From NCBI RefSeq assembly GCF_005049045.1, contig NZ_SUPK01000004.1, positions 366,045-430,044 on the forward strand: a stretch of DNA of 64,000 nt, in the 5' to 3' direction. Origin of the DNA: Cohnella pontilimi. Lineage in GTDB: Bacteria > Bacillota > Bacilli > Paenibacillales > Paenibacillaceae. Of the stretch, positions 26,670 through 39,283 are shown piece by piece. Position 1 is the stretch's first letter; each line of letters starts with the position of its first letter. The notes beneath the pieces are model-generated. The model was not told where the DNA came from. It made no database searches and saw only the letters and a list, made by a program, of their open reading frames with translations. The translations under genes and the position numbers were made by a program.

Positions 26670-26773
26670 ACCTGCAATCATTATACCAAACGGTGAAATG
26701 CGACAGACACCGCTTTTTGTTAGCTTCATAACCGCCAAATGTTTGATGCTCCGCTCAGATCCTCTCTACAATA

Positions 26774-26808
26774 GCAAAAAGACCCGATCTTTGCGAACGG
26801 GTCTGCAT
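26774..26808 (-). terminator. Terminator at the end of the lacZ-SDR-GcvP-like operon
   Basis: AGACCCGTTCGCAAAGATCG then GGTCT followed by TTTTT on the minus strand, 15-40 bp after the last stop codon. Confidence 0.85.
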
Positions 26809-26820
26809 GGTTTTATGTCG

Positions 26821-28380
26821 TTACTCCGGCTGCGTCTTCTTCAGATAGGCGCGCCATGTAATGCACCATTCCTTCGGATTGTCCAAGCTGGAATGGTCGA
26901 TCCGGTGCACGGTGCTGCGCGTAGGCGCATTTCGCACGATTTCCGGGCTCTCGTACGCTTCCTTCGAGATTTGCTCCAATGCATGAATATATTCGTCGAG
27001 GTCTTCCTTGGAGTAAGATTCCGTCGGCTCCAAAGTAAACGGCTGCGGAACGACGTACGGATGATGGCTGGTCCAGTAGTGCAAGCCGAAATCGCACATT
27101 CTGTGAGTGACGTCTTCTGTCGTGACGCCGGTTTCCTGTGTCATTTGCTCCCAGCTGTAGCGAACCTGCTCCAGGCGGTTGCCCTTTACGTAAGGAGCGG
27201 ATGCGCCGCGAATTTGCAATATTTTATGATACAAGTAGTTGTTGTTGAGTACGGCCGTATGCGCCACTTCAAGCAAACCTTCCGCGCCGAGAGCGCGAAT
27301 CCAGGCATACGCGCGCAGCACCGTTTGCGCCACGCCGTGGAAAATGCGCACCTTGCCGATGCTAAGGCCGCCCGTCCGCTTCAGCGAGTATACGCCTTCT
27401 TCCGCCTCGACGACCGGGCCGGGCAAGAACGGGATCAACTCGCTTACGACGCCAAGCGCGCCGGTCGCCGGCCCGCCGCACATATGCGGTGCCGCGAACG
27501 TTTTGTGCAGGTTGAAGAAGCACATGTCGAAGCCCGCTTCCTTCGCCCGCGTCACGCCGAGCAGCCCGTTCGCGTTCGCTTGGTCGTAATAGCACACGCC
27601 GCCCGCCGCATGGACGATATCGGTAAATTCCTTGATTTTCGGGTTGAAAATGCCGGTGTCTTCCGGATTGGCGACGACAAAGCCGGCCGTCCGGTCGGAA
27701 ACGACTTTCTTAAGCGCCTCGATATCCGGGAAACCGTCCGCATCGGGATATAGCGTAATAATTTTGTAGCCTTTCACCGCCGCGGTCGCCGCTTGAGAAG
27801 GATGAGAGAAAATCGTCGTAATGATTTCGTCCCGCTTCGCGCCTTCTCCCCGAGACTCGTGATACTTGCGGACGATCGAAGCCATCGTGAGAAGCGCCTG
27901 CGTACCGCTGCTCGGCTGGAACGAAAATTTGTCCATCCCGGAAATTTCACGCATCGCCAGGTCAAGCTTATAGAACACTTCCAGAATGCCCTGCACATGG
28001 CTGACGTCCTGCAGCGGATGAAGCTCAGTCAGCTTCGGCGTGCGGATCATCATTTCGTTGACGCGTGGAATGTATTTCATCGTACAGGTGCCCTGCCCGA
28101 TTTCCACATTAAAGTCGGAGCCCATCGTCTCCTGCGAGAGGCGCAGGTAATGGCGCAGCACCTTCGCCTGACCGATCTCAGGCAGCTTCGGCGCATCCGT
28201 CCGGCGCATCGAGGCCGGAATCGCGGATACGCCATCGCCTACAGCCGCTCCGATCGCCGCTTCGGCCTTGGGGACCTGTACGCCCCGTTCCCCTTCTTGA
28301 TGCAGCTCGAAAATAACCGGTTCATCCCATTTCGCCTGATGGAAATTTCTCACTTTACTTTCTCTGCGAATGCGCTTCAT
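26821..28380 (-). CDS. GcvPB-like PLP-dependent enzyme subunit (divergent glycine dehydrogenase subunit 2)
   Basis: A 519-residue protein with the fold and length of glycine dehydrogenase (decarboxylating) subunit 2. It keeps GTCTMKYIPRVNEM near the start and FFNLHKTFAAPHMCGGPATG, whose Lys (~291) should bind PLP. It departs at positions that are nearly invariant in true GcvPB: the SAHGTNPASA motif is FSHPSQAATA here, and DGANLNAI is DQANANGL. The partner GcvPA-like gene overlaps by ATGA, but no gcvT or gcvH is nearby, and the operon also encodes a beta-galactosidase and an SDR. It is therefore probably a paralogous decarboxylase or lyase with another substrate. That is inference. Confidence 0.8.
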   Translation of the reverse strand: MKRIRRESKVRNFHQAKWDEPVIFELHQEGERGVQVPKAEAAIGAAVGDGVSAIPASMRRTDAPKLPEIGQAKVLRHYLRLSQETMGSDFNVEIGQGTCTMKYIPRVNEMMIRTPKLTELHPLQDVSHVQGILEVFYKLDLAMREISGMDKFSFQPSSGTQALLTMASIVRKYHESRGEGAKRDEIITTIFSHPSQAATAAVKGYKIITLYPDADGFPDIEALKKVVSDRTAGFVVANPEDTGIFNPKIKEFTDIVHAAGGVCYYDQANANGLLGVTRAKEAGFDMCFFNLHKTFAAPHMCGGPATGALGVVSELIPFLPGPVVEAEEGVYSLKRTGGLSIGKVRIFHGVAQTVLRAYAWIRALGAEGLLEVAHTAVLNNNYLYHKILQIRGASAPYVKGNRLEQVRYSWEQMTQETGVTTEDVTHRMCDFGLHYWTSHHPYVVPQPFTLEPTESYSKEDLDEYIHALEQISKEAYESPEIVRNAPTRSTVHRIDHSSLDNPKEWCITWRAYLKKTQPE

Positions 28381-29798
28381 ACGGACACCGATCCTTTCGC
28401 CGATCCTGTCGCACATAAGGAAATCGCGCTAATGAGCCGTTCAATTTGTTCCTGCGTGTGCACTTCCGTCACACAATATAGCGCGGACTCGCCAAGTTCC
28501 GGGAATTCGCCGGACAAGTCTTTGCCGCCTTGGATGCCGACCGCAAGGAGTTCTTCGTGAATGTCCGCGACTTTCTTGCCCGTGCCGGTAAAATCGACGA
28601 CGAATTCTTTAAAGAACGGAGATTGGAATCGAACGCTCACACCTTCAATTTTCGAAAGCAGCTGCGCCGTATATTGCGATTTTTGCATGATCGTCTGCCC
28701 CAGCTCCTGCATGCCGTGCGGTCCGAGCAGCGCCAAATATACGCCGGCCGTAATGCCCCACAACGCCGTCTGGGTGCCGACGGATTCTTTACCTTTCTCG
28801 CGCAAGGCGAAAGAAGTGCGTTCGTAAGCGACGTCGCCGAAGCCGTATTCACCTTCGACGATCGTCGGCGCGATCCCGAACAGACGTGAAGGATATTCCA
28901 TGACGAATTTCTCCTCGTCTCGAGTCGCGATAAATCCGGCTTGGCCGCCGCCGTAGTTCATATGCATACCAAGCGGCTGCAGCTCGCCGCAGACGATATC
29001 CGCGCCATATTGACTCGGCGGCTTCAGCACGCCGAGCGAGCTCGGATCGACGCCGACGACGCACAGCGCGCCCGCTTCGTGCGCAAGGTCCGCAATCTGC
29101 TGCCCTTGCGACTCGATGATGCCGAGGAATGTCGGATTTTCGAAATAAACGGCCGCCACATCGCCGTTCAGCTTGGTTTGCAGGTCGGCCAAGTCGAGTT
29201 CTCCCGTCGCCCCGTTATAATTTACGAGGGTGTAGGACAAGTCTGGCGTAATATAATTCGCGATGATCATCAACTTGTCGGCATCGATATTTTGTGGAAG
29301 CAGGACGCGGTTTCTTCCCGTAATGCGGGCCGCCATCCGCAGCGAGGTCGAGGCCGCCTGCGGCCAGTCGAACGTCGGAACGTTGACGACGTCCATATCC
29401 ACAAGCTCCGCCATCAAGCTTTGGTATTCGAACAGCGCCTGGAACCGGCCGTGATCTTCATAGGGCTCGCCTGCATAAGCGGTTACAAATTCGGAGCGCT
29501 GGTTGACCTCGTCGCACACCGCCGGGATAAAATGCGGCCAGCAGCCTGCCCCGAGAAAGCTCGCAACTTCCCTTGTGCTCGTGTTTTTGGTCAGCATCCC
29601 GTCCACATACCGGGTCAGCTCATACTCGCCGAGCGCCGGCGGCAGATCCATCTTCCGGTTCAGCTTTAGCGAATCGGGAATAATATTGTACAAGTCTTCC
29701 ACGCGCTGCACACCGATCTCGTCCAGCATTTGCCGCTGTACGTCCGGCACCGTATTCGGAATATACGGATGGACTTGCTTTCTATCGTTCATACTCAT
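28377..29798 (-). CDS. GcvPA-like PLP-dependent enzyme subunit (divergent glycine dehydrogenase subunit 1)
   Basis: A 473-residue partner of the GcvPB-like protein. It shares the GcvPA framework: VASFLGAGCWPHFIPAVCDE, RSEFVTAYAGEPYEDHG, LQALFEYQ-type helix, and VDPSSLGVLKPPSQYGADIV with GGGQAGFIATRDE. Several family motifs are altered. The QGxLQ stretch reads HGRFQALFEYQ, and the canonical RRDKATSNICT region is replaced by REKGKESVGTQTAL. The start at 29798 follows AAGGAGG; a second ATG lies two codons later. It forms a four-base overlap with the downstream subunit gene and follows the SDR gene by 26 bp, so one transcript is likely. Confidence 0.8.
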   Translation of the reverse strand: MSMNDRKQVHPYIPNTVPDVQRQMLDEIGVQRVEDLYNIIPDSLKLNRKMDLPPALGEYELTRYVDGMLTKNTSTREVASFLGAGCWPHFIPAVCDEVNQRSEFVTAYAGEPYEDHGRFQALFEYQSLMAELVDMDVVNVPTFDWPQAASTSLRMAARITGRNRVLLPQNIDADKLMIIANYITPDLSYTLVNYNGATGELDLADLQTKLNGDVAAVYFENPTFLGIIESQGQQIADLAHEAGALCVVGVDPSSLGVLKPPSQYGADIVCGELQPLGMHMNYGGGQAGFIATRDEEKFVMEYPSRLFGIAPTIVEGEYGFGDVAYERTSFALREKGKESVGTQTALWGITAGVYLALLGPHGMQELGQTIMQKSQYTAQLLSKIEGVSVRFQSPFFKEFVVDFTGTGKKVADIHEELLAVGIQGGKDLSGEFPELGESALYCVTEVHTQEQIERLISAISLCATGSAKGSVSV

Positions 29799-29824
29799 AT
29801 CGAAATTCCTCCTTGTGAGAGATT

Positions 29825-33807
<3,983 letters not shown>

Positions 33808-33980
33808 TTAGACCAGCTAAAGAACGGCATTCTGACGGCATTTATGTGCCAAATTGTCGGTTAGAACGCCCTGTTCGCCCGATTCAAGTGCTCTTTTGTT
33901 CGGCGGTATCCGTCCTTTTGTTCGCGAGGTATTAGCTTGGAGTCATGCCCGTGAAGCTTGAGAAAGCATAATGAAACGAA

Positions 33981-34012
33981 AGCATGGCGGCCTAAGCAGG
34001 CCGCCATGCCTC
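33981..34012 (-). terminator. Terminator after the isochorismatase-family gene
   Basis: GCATGGCGGCCT and AGGCCGCCATGC form a perfect 12-bp stem just past the stop at 34013. Confidence 0.75.
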
Positions 34013-34642
34013 TTATAAATGTGAGATCGCTTCCTGTGTTGTCCATACAGCGCTGGCAAATGCTTTGTAATTGGTAACTGCAGCTAGGAAATCCCTTTCA
34101 CTCGTCGCTGCTGTGGCATCATATACAACCGCGGTTTCGAACCCGTTTTCGATTAAATGCCTCATATGTGACTCTACACAGATGTTGGAAAGTACACCTG
34201 CAAGAATCGTCTTTTCTTTTCTATGTTGTCTTAATTGGTAGACCAAATCGTTGGTTTGTGGGCTCGCAACTTTGTGCGGAGTCGCAACGATTGTTCTCCT
34301 ATCAAAGATGTAAGGTTTGAAAGAAGGAACGAAATCAGCTCCTGGAGACGGTGGTGTGTACGCATTTGCCACTTGATACATTCTAAGGCTAAGTAACATT
34401 TTTTGTTCATTTCCGGTAAATTGCCAGCCAAAATCATGAGGGTATAAATAATGAGGGGACATGAAAAGCTGATACCCCTTATTCAGTGCAGTCCTCATGA
34501 GTAGTTCAAGGTTGTGTACCGTGTTGTTTTGCTCAATTGTCTGCTTTGTCAGATGATAGCCTTTCCCCCCAGGGCTCAAGAAATCATTTTGCGGGTCTGT
34601 GATTACAATAGCGGTATTCATGGGGTGTGGATTAAAAGACAA
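34013..34642 (-). CDS. Isochorismatase-family cysteine hydrolase
   Basis: A 209-residue hydrolase with the cysteine-hydrolase fold. VITDPQNDF holds the Asp, and GVLSNICVESHMRHLIENGF holds the nucleophilic Cys with its typical V-E-S-T/H context. Members hydrolyse amides such as nicotinamide, pyrazinamide or biuret, or vinyl ethers such as isochorismate. The substrate is open. A TTG start at 34642 is chosen because GAGGGGGG precedes it by eight bases; the ATG at 34621 has no site. The gene stands alone between the lacZ operon and mutY. Confidence 0.85.
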   Translation of the reverse strand: MSFNPHPMNTAIVITDPQNDFLSPGGKGYHLTKQTIEQNNTVHNLELLMRTALNKGYQLFMSPHYLYPHDFGWQFTGNEQKMLLSLRMYQVANAYTPPSPGADFVPSFKPYIFDRRTIVATPHKVASPQTNDLVYQLRQHRKEKTILAGVLSNICVESHMRHLIENGFETAVVYDATAATSERDFLAAVTNYKAFASAVWTTQEAISHL

Positions 34643-34703
34643 AAAGCAACCCCCCTCGCACTTATCCTTACATATTCTTTATGAAGCAACGTTACGAAAC
34701 ATG

Positions 34704-34758
34704 AAAAAAAAAGGATCCACCGTACGGATCAATTCCGTCGGGGATCCTTTTTGGAGAA
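34704..34758 (-). terminator. Terminator of mutY
   Basis: AAAAGGATCC and GGATCCTTTT arms enclose an inner CGTACGG/CCGT stem. On the minus strand the hairpin runs into TTTTTTTTTT just after mutY. Confidence 0.85.
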
Positions 34759-34766
34759 GCCCGGAT

Positions 34767-35867
34767 TTACAAGGAAATAAAATATTCGCCCAGCAGCGTG
34801 CGGAACACTTTCGGCCACGCCAGCTGCTCAAATTCGGCGCGGTCGATCCAGCGGTAAGAATCGCCATCCGACGGGGGCTGCCCCGCCATCTCCGCCGACC
34901 ACAACTTCACGTACCAGTGCAGGTGCGTGAACACATGCTCGGCATCGGCGATGTGCCCAATCGGCCGGACCGCGAGGCCGTCCGCGGCCAGCGCGCCGGC
35001 GAGCCAGTCCGATGCGGCTGCCGGCGTGGCCCATACCGGCTCGTTCGGCGCCTCGACGTGAGGCACCTCCCACATCCGCGCGAGCAAGCCTTCGGCCGGC
35101 CGCTGCCTCACCAACACCTGCCCTGCACGCTCACCGGTACCCTCTATCAGCACCGCCAACCGGTACACCGGCTTCGGCGCCTTCGCTTTCGTCTTCACCG
35201 GCAATTCCCGCTCTCGCCCGGCGATCCGCCCCGCGCATTGCTCCATGACCGGGCAGGACAGGCAGCCCGGAGACCGCGGCGTGCAGACCAGCGCGCCTAA
35301 CTCCATCAGCGCCTGGTTAAAATCGCCCGCGTGTCCTTCCGGAATAAGCTCGGCCGCCAGCTTCTCCATCTTCACCCGCACAGCAGGCCGGGCAATGTCG
35401 TCGTCCAGATTGAAGAAGCGCGACAGCGCACGCATCACGTTGCCGTCCACCGCCGGTTCCGGCTCGTTAAACGCGATGCTCAGAATGGCGCCCGCGGTGT
35501 ACGGACCGACGCCTTTCAAAGCGGAAACCGCCGATTTCTCTTGCGGCACCCGGCCTCCATGCAGCTCCGTCACCTGTCTGGCGGCCGCCTGCAAATTACG
35601 GGCTCGGGAATAATAGCCGAGCCCTTCCCAAGCTTTGAGCACATCGGCTTCCGGCGCCGCGGCGAGATCCCCGATCGTCGGAAACCGCTCCATAAAACGG
35701 TGGAAATACGGAATGACCGTGTCGACGCGCGTCTGCTGGAGCATGATTTCCGACACCCAAATGTGATAAGGATCCCGGCTCCGGCGCCACGGCAAATCCC
35801 GCCGCTCCCTTGTATACCAGCCCAGCAGCTCGTAGCCGAAGAAACGTTTTCTGTCCGCTTCCTTCAT
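34767..35867 (-). CDS. mutY: A/G-specific adenine DNA glycosylase
   Basis: A 366-residue base-excision repair enzyme that removes adenine mispaired with 8-oxoguanine. The catalytic Glu is in SEIMLQQTRV. The HhH motif ALKGVGPYTAGAIL and catalytic Asp in AVDGNVMR follow. The iron-sulfur ligands CTPRSPGCLSCPVMEQC show the C-x6-C-x2-C-x5-C spacing, and the C-terminal Nudix-like domain recognises 8-oxoG. The start at 35867 lies ten bases after GGAGGAGG. It begins only five bases past the stop of the AraC regulator gene, so the two may be transcribed together. Confidence 0.95.
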   Translation of the reverse strand: MKEADRKRFFGYELLGWYTRERRDLPWRRSRDPYHIWVSEIMLQQTRVDTVIPYFHRFMERFPTIGDLAAAPEADVLKAWEGLGYYSRARNLQAAARQVTELHGGRVPQEKSAVSALKGVGPYTAGAILSIAFNEPEPAVDGNVMRALSRFFNLDDDIARPAVRVKMEKLAAELIPEGHAGDFNQALMELGALVCTPRSPGCLSCPVMEQCAGRIAGRERELPVKTKAKAPKPVYRLAVLIEGTGERAGQVLVRQRPAEGLLARMWEVPHVEAPNEPVWATPAAASDWLAGALAADGLAVRPIGHIADAEHVFTHLHWYVKLWSAEMAGQPPSDGDSYRWIDRAEFEQLAWPKVFRTLLGEYFISL

Positions 35868-35872
35868 CTTGT

Positions 35873-36739
35873 TCAAGCCTCCTCCGCCGGGTCCGCGCAA
35901 GCCGATGCGATTTCGAGCGCCTGCTTCCGGTAACGGCTGGGAGTCAGACCTGTGTGCGCTTTGAACATTCTGGAGAAATAATAAATTTGCATGCCGATCC
36001 GGGCGGCAACGTCGGACACGTTGATTTCGGGCATCATAAGAAGTGACTTGGCGATTTCCATTCGGCGGTGATTCACATACTGGATCGGTGAATGCCCGAG
36101 CAGCGACTTGAAGAACATGATGAAATAGTTCGGATGCAAAAAGACTTGGCGCGCCAAATCTTCAACGGTGATGTTATCCGCCAAATGTTCGTCGATGTAC
36201 TGAAGCACGACGTCGATTTTTTGCAGCTCTTGTGTAGGAGCCGCTCCTTGCCCTTCCGGCGGAAGGTGTTCCAAATACACACTGAGCAGCTCCAGCATCA
36301 GCGCTTTCACCCGAAGATTGGAAGTCGGCTTCGCCGCCGCCATTTGCTCAATCAATCGGTCGAAAAGGGACGAGACCTCCGCTTTGCCGCCGACCTGGAC
36401 CGTATACGGAAGATTCAGCGCCTTATAGATCTCCCGATCTCCGTAGCTCGTGTGAAAATGGCACCATTGAACGTTCAGCACCTCACCGGGATTGACCGCT
36501 ATCCGATGCGGCGTTCCGGCCAGCAAGATCCCTAAAATGCCGGGAACCAGTTCTTCCTCGCGCCCCTTGATCCAGATTCTTCCCCTGCCGGAGCGGATGT
36601 ACAGGAAACGGCTCTTGTCATATACCGTCTCCCTCGGTTTCAGCGGAACCGATCCGATTTCGGTCTCGCCGGCCGCGGCCACCTCAATCTGCATCTGTTC
36701 GAAGTGCTTCAGCAATAAAGTAAGATAAGTCGTTGTCAT
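35873..36739 (-). CDS. AraC family transcriptional regulator with cupin sensor domain
   Basis: A 288-residue regulator. The N-terminal cupin-like region (~30-130, with YDKSRFLYIRSGRGRIWIKG and TPHRIAVNPG) probably binds a sugar. The C-terminal double helix-turn-helix (~185-285) contains VFLHPNYFIMFFKSLLGHSP and AARIGMQIYYFSRMFKAHTG, the AraC/XylS signature. Start at 36739, seven bases after GGAG. No sugar operon is adjacent; the downstream gene is mutY and the upstream one acpS, so its target lies elsewhere. Confidence 0.88.
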   Translation of the reverse strand: MTTTYLTLLLKHFEQMQIEVAAAGETEIGSVPLKPRETVYDKSRFLYIRSGRGRIWIKGREEELVPGILGILLAGTPHRIAVNPGEVLNVQWCHFHTSYGDREIYKALNLPYTVQVGGKAEVSSLFDRLIEQMAAAKPTSNLRVKALMLELLSVYLEHLPPEGQGAAPTQELQKIDVVLQYIDEHLADNITVEDLARQVFLHPNYFIMFFKSLLGHSPIQYVNHRRMEIAKSLLMMPEINVSDVAARIGMQIYYFSRMFKAHTGLTPSRYRKQALEIASACADPAEEA

Positions 36740-36755
36740 GTCGTTCTCCAATAGG

Positions 36756-36793
36756 CATCCCGGATCGCCTGTCTCCGGCAATCCGGGATGTAA
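36756..36793 (-). terminator. Hairpin between acpS and the AraC gene
   Basis: CATCCCGGAT and ATCCGGGATG make a perfect 10-bp stem right after the acpS stop. There is no strong T run, so it may attenuate rather than fully terminate. Confidence 0.5.
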
Positions 36794-36795
36794 GT

Positions 36796-37194
36796 TCACT
36801 CTATTCGTTCTACAACAGCGGTCGCTGCTGCCATTGTCCGTTCGTGGGTGATGGCCACCAGAATCTTATGATTCGCACCCGCCGCTCCAAGACGGGACCA
36901 GGCGGCGTCCGTCACAACGCAGGCTGGCTTCCCCGCCGCATCCGGCAATATTTCGATGTCCCGAAAGCCGACCGCCGCGCCGATGCCGCAGCCAAGCGCC
37001 TTCACGACCGCCTCTTTGGCCGCGAACCTCCCGGCGAGAAACTCCAATGCGCGGCGTGAAGGCAGTGCCGCCCACCGCGCTTTCTCCCGTTCCGTGAGCA
37101 CCCTGTCCGCGAAGCGGGCGCCGCCCGTCGGCTGTTCCACAATCCGTGCCACCCGCTCCAGCTCTACCATGTCCAACCCGATTCCGATGATCAT
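36796..37194 (-). CDS. acpS: Holo-[acyl-carrier-protein] synthase
   Basis: A 132-residue 4'-phosphopantetheinyl transferase that activates acyl carrier protein for fatty-acid synthesis. The metal-binding Asp8 is in GIGLDMVELERV, and the catalytic Glu/Lys motif is FAAKEAVVKALG; both are intact, as is the C-terminal SITHE-like ITHERTMAAA. Length is normal. The start at 37194 was chosen from homology: a longer open frame to 37428 overlaps nadE. The ribosome binding site is weak, so translation may depend on coupling with nadE, whose stop lies 26 bases upstream. Confidence 0.93.
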   Translation of the reverse strand: MIIGIGLDMVELERVARIVEQPTGGARFADRVLTEREKARWAALPSRRALEFLAGRFAAKEAVVKALGCGIGAAVGFRDIEILPDAAGKPACVVTDAAWSRLGAAGANHKILVAITHERTMAAATAVVERIE

Positions 37195-37219
37195 ACCGTG
37201 ATAATGGATAGGAATCCGG

Positions 37220-38029
37220 TCAAATGCCCGGGATCGGTTTACGTTTGTGCTGGGTTCGGCGGTAGTGCTTTTCGAGCTTTTCGCGGGCGGCGGGGTCGAT
37301 CTCCTTGCCTTCCAGGTAATCGCTGTTTTCGTCATAACTGACGCCCAATTCGGCTTCGTCCGTCTGTCCTTCCCACAAGCCGGCGGTGGGCGCTTTGTCG
37401 ATAATCGAGGCCGGCACGCCCAGCGCACGGGCGATTTGACGAATTTGCCGTTTGTTCAAGCTGCTCAGAGGCGTAATGTCGACGGCTCCGTCGCCCCATT
37501 TGGTGAAAAAGCCCGTCAGCGCTTCGGAAGCGTGATCCGTGCCGACGACCAGAAGGTTCATATCGAAAGCGAGCGCATATTGCACCACCATGCGCATGCG
37601 TGCTTTGACATTGCCTTTGCCTCCGCGGCTGATATCACGAGGAATGGCCATCTCGCGAAAAGCTTTCTCCGTTTCGGCAGCAACGGCGTCCACCGCGTCC
37701 TTGATGTTCGTCTCCACCTTGTGGGTGAAGCCGAACGCCTCGGCAACTGCGTAGCTATGGGCGATATCTTCCTGCTGGCCGTACGGCTGAAAGACGCCCA
37801 GCGTGAGATGTTCCGTGCCTGTTTCCTGAGTCAACTCGTCCGTCGCTCTTTTGCACAGCCCCGCGGCCACCGCGCTGTCGATGCCTCCGCTGATCGCGAT
37901 GAGCAGTCCGGCGGCGCCGGCTTCCTTCACATAGTCCTTCAGAAATTGAACCCGGCGGGCGATTTCCTCTTCCACATCAACCCGCGGCTTCACGCCCAGC
38001 TCTGCGATAATTTGCTGCTGCAGACTCAT
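37220..38029 (-). CDS. nadE: Ammonia-dependent NAD+ synthetase
   Basis: A 269-residue enzyme that amidates deamido-NAD at the last step of NAD synthesis. The ATP pyrophosphatase loop SGGIDSAVAAGL and KGNVKARMRMVVQY, GTDHASEALTGFFTKWGDG and DKAPTAGLWEGQTDEAELG are standard for the single-domain Bacillus-type enzyme. There is no glutaminase domain, so free ammonia is the donor. Start at 38029, seven bases after GGAGGG. Followed by acpS. Confidence 0.95.
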   Translation of the reverse strand: MSLQQQIIAELGVKPRVDVEEEIARRVQFLKDYVKEAGAAGLLIAISGGIDSAVAAGLCKRATDELTQETGTEHLTLGVFQPYGQQEDIAHSYAVAEAFGFTHKVETNIKDAVDAVAAETEKAFREMAIPRDISRGGKGNVKARMRMVVQYALAFDMNLLVVGTDHASEALTGFFTKWGDGAVDITPLSSLNKRQIRQIARALGVPASIIDKAPTAGLWEGQTDEAELGVSYDENSDYLEGKEIDPAAREKLEKHYRRTQHKRKPIPGI

Positions 38030-38061
38030 CGGACATCCCTCCAAACGACGTTTTCCACTCT

Positions 38062-38102
38062 AATAAAATAACCCGGCGGTTCGGCCTTCGAACCCCCGGG
38101 AA
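38062..38102 (-). terminator. Terminator of brxB
   Basis: CCCGGGGGTTCGAAGG and CCGAACCGCCGGG pair on the minus strand, followed by TTATTTTATT; it separates brxB from nadE. Confidence 0.75.
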
Positions 38103-38111
38103 TGGCGGATG

Positions 38112-38546
38112 TTACCGGCAGTGGCGGTCGAAGGCGGCCGTTAGGTCGGCGGCGATTTCTTGGGCGCTGCGGTTTTCAATTTGGTGACGCTCGATGAAAT
38201 GAACGAGTTCGCCGTCCTTCATGAGCGCGATCGATGGAGACGACGGCGGATACGGTGCGAAATACTCGCGCGCCTTGGCCGTTGCTTCCTTATCTTGGCC
38301 TGCGAACACCGTGAACAGGTGATCCGGGGTCACGTCGTTTTGCAGCGCCAGGGCAACGCCCGGACGAGCTTGGCCGGCCGCGCATCCGCACACCGAATTG
38401 ACGACGACGAGCGCCGTGCCTTTGGCGTCCGGAAGCTTCGCTTCCACATCCTCCGGCGATTTCAGTTCTGCAATCCCGAGCTGGGTCAGTTCGTCCCGCA
38501 TCGGCTGAATCATATCCAGCATATATCTTTCGAAAGACATCGACAT
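38112..38546 (-). CDS. brxB: Bacilliredoxin BrxA/BrxB family protein
   Basis: A 144-residue thioredoxin-fold protein with the CGC active site (NSVCGCAAGQARPGV). This is the mark of bacilliredoxins, which remove bacillithiol from oxidised proteins in low-GC Gram-positive bacteria. The family segments MLDMIQPMRDEL and the C-terminal ADLTAAFDRHC are present. It implies bacillithiol chemistry in the host. The choice of BrxB over BrxA is by overall resemblance and is not firm. Monocistronic, with its own terminator. Confidence 0.9.
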   Translation of the reverse strand: MSMSFERYMLDMIQPMRDELTQLGIAELKSPEDVEAKLPDAKGTALVVVNSVCGCAAGQARPGVALALQNDVTPDHLFTVFAGQDKEATAKAREYFAPYPPSSPSIALMKDGELVHFIERHQIENRSAQEIAADLTAAFDRHCR

Positions 38547-38645
38547 GAACAGTGCCTCGCTTTCCGTTATGCAATAAATTCGGCGATTGGCCGTTGTTCA
38601 ATTATTATAACGCGACTCCCATCAGAAAGAAAACCCCGACGGTCG

Positions 38646-39143
38646 TCAGGGTTCGTCCATTACTTCCGGTATCGGAAAATAGAGATCGTCCGGGTCGTCC
38701 GTTCCGTCGAAAACCCGATAATCACCGGACTGCGCAGCCGTGAACTCCGGTTCGTCCGCCGCGGACGTTTGCAGGGTCGGGTGCATGAAGACTCCCGCCT
38801 GCGGCCGGATTCCCCGCTCGAACAGCTCCCGGTTTTCCCGCGTTCGAAACCCGATGTCCTTGTACGGATGCACCCACTGCTCGCCCGCCATCACGTCCGG
38901 ATCGGTGTCATCGGTCCAACGCTCCAACGGAGATTCCTTCGAAGCGTAGTCATGATCGCCGATCACCACTCCTTGTTCGTTCACGAACGGCTTTTCGGGG
39001 CCCCGGCCTTCCCGGAATTCGGACTTGAATTCGATTTCGTAAGGATCCAGATCGGAGTCATCCCTCCCCGGTGCGGGTCGAACCCCTTCATAGGAGCCTC
39101 TCGGCTGGCTGGATGAGGAAGGGCCTTGCGGCAGTGTGGGCAT
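38646..39143 (-). CDS. Conserved acidic protein, possibly DUF3905
   Basis: A 165-residue, very acidic, probably soluble protein. The central stretch with SKESPLERWTDDTDPDVMAG, EQWVHPYKDIGFRT and RENRELFERG resembles the DUF3905 family found in spore-forming Bacillales. I recall that pattern only loosely, so the family call is tentative. The N-terminus is Pro/Ser-rich and the C-terminus Asp/Pro-rich and of low complexity. A strong AAGGAGG supports translation. The function is unknown. Confidence 0.7.
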   Translation of the reverse strand: MPTLPQGPSSSSQPRGSYEGVRPAPGRDDSDLDPYEIEFKSEFREGRGPEKPFVNEQGVVIGDHDYASKESPLERWTDDTDPDVMAGEQWVHPYKDIGFRTRENRELFERGIRPQAGVFMHPTLQTSAADEPEFTAAQSGDYRVFDGTDDPDDLYFPIPEVMDEP

Positions 39144-39283
39144 GGAAGCATCCTCCTTGCTGGCTCATTCTTCCTCGGCGGCGTTCCGCATGTCCGCGTA
39201 TGTCGGACCGGTTGGGTTCACCCGCCTAAGCTGGAAGGGTCGACCTTATTGTATCCCGCGCCCCGCCCGATATCCGCATGAAT

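Noticed and set aside
26698..27753. A 351-codon plus-strand frame over the GcvPB-like gene
   Set aside because: Low-complexity Arg/Ala/His-rich reading of the complementary strand; no family match and no ribosome binding site.
26821..29798. Standard glycine cleavage operon with glycine riboswitch
   Set aside because: No gcvT, gcvH or glycine aptamer is seen upstream or downstream; the genes follow a beta-galactosidase and an SDR, and key motifs differ.
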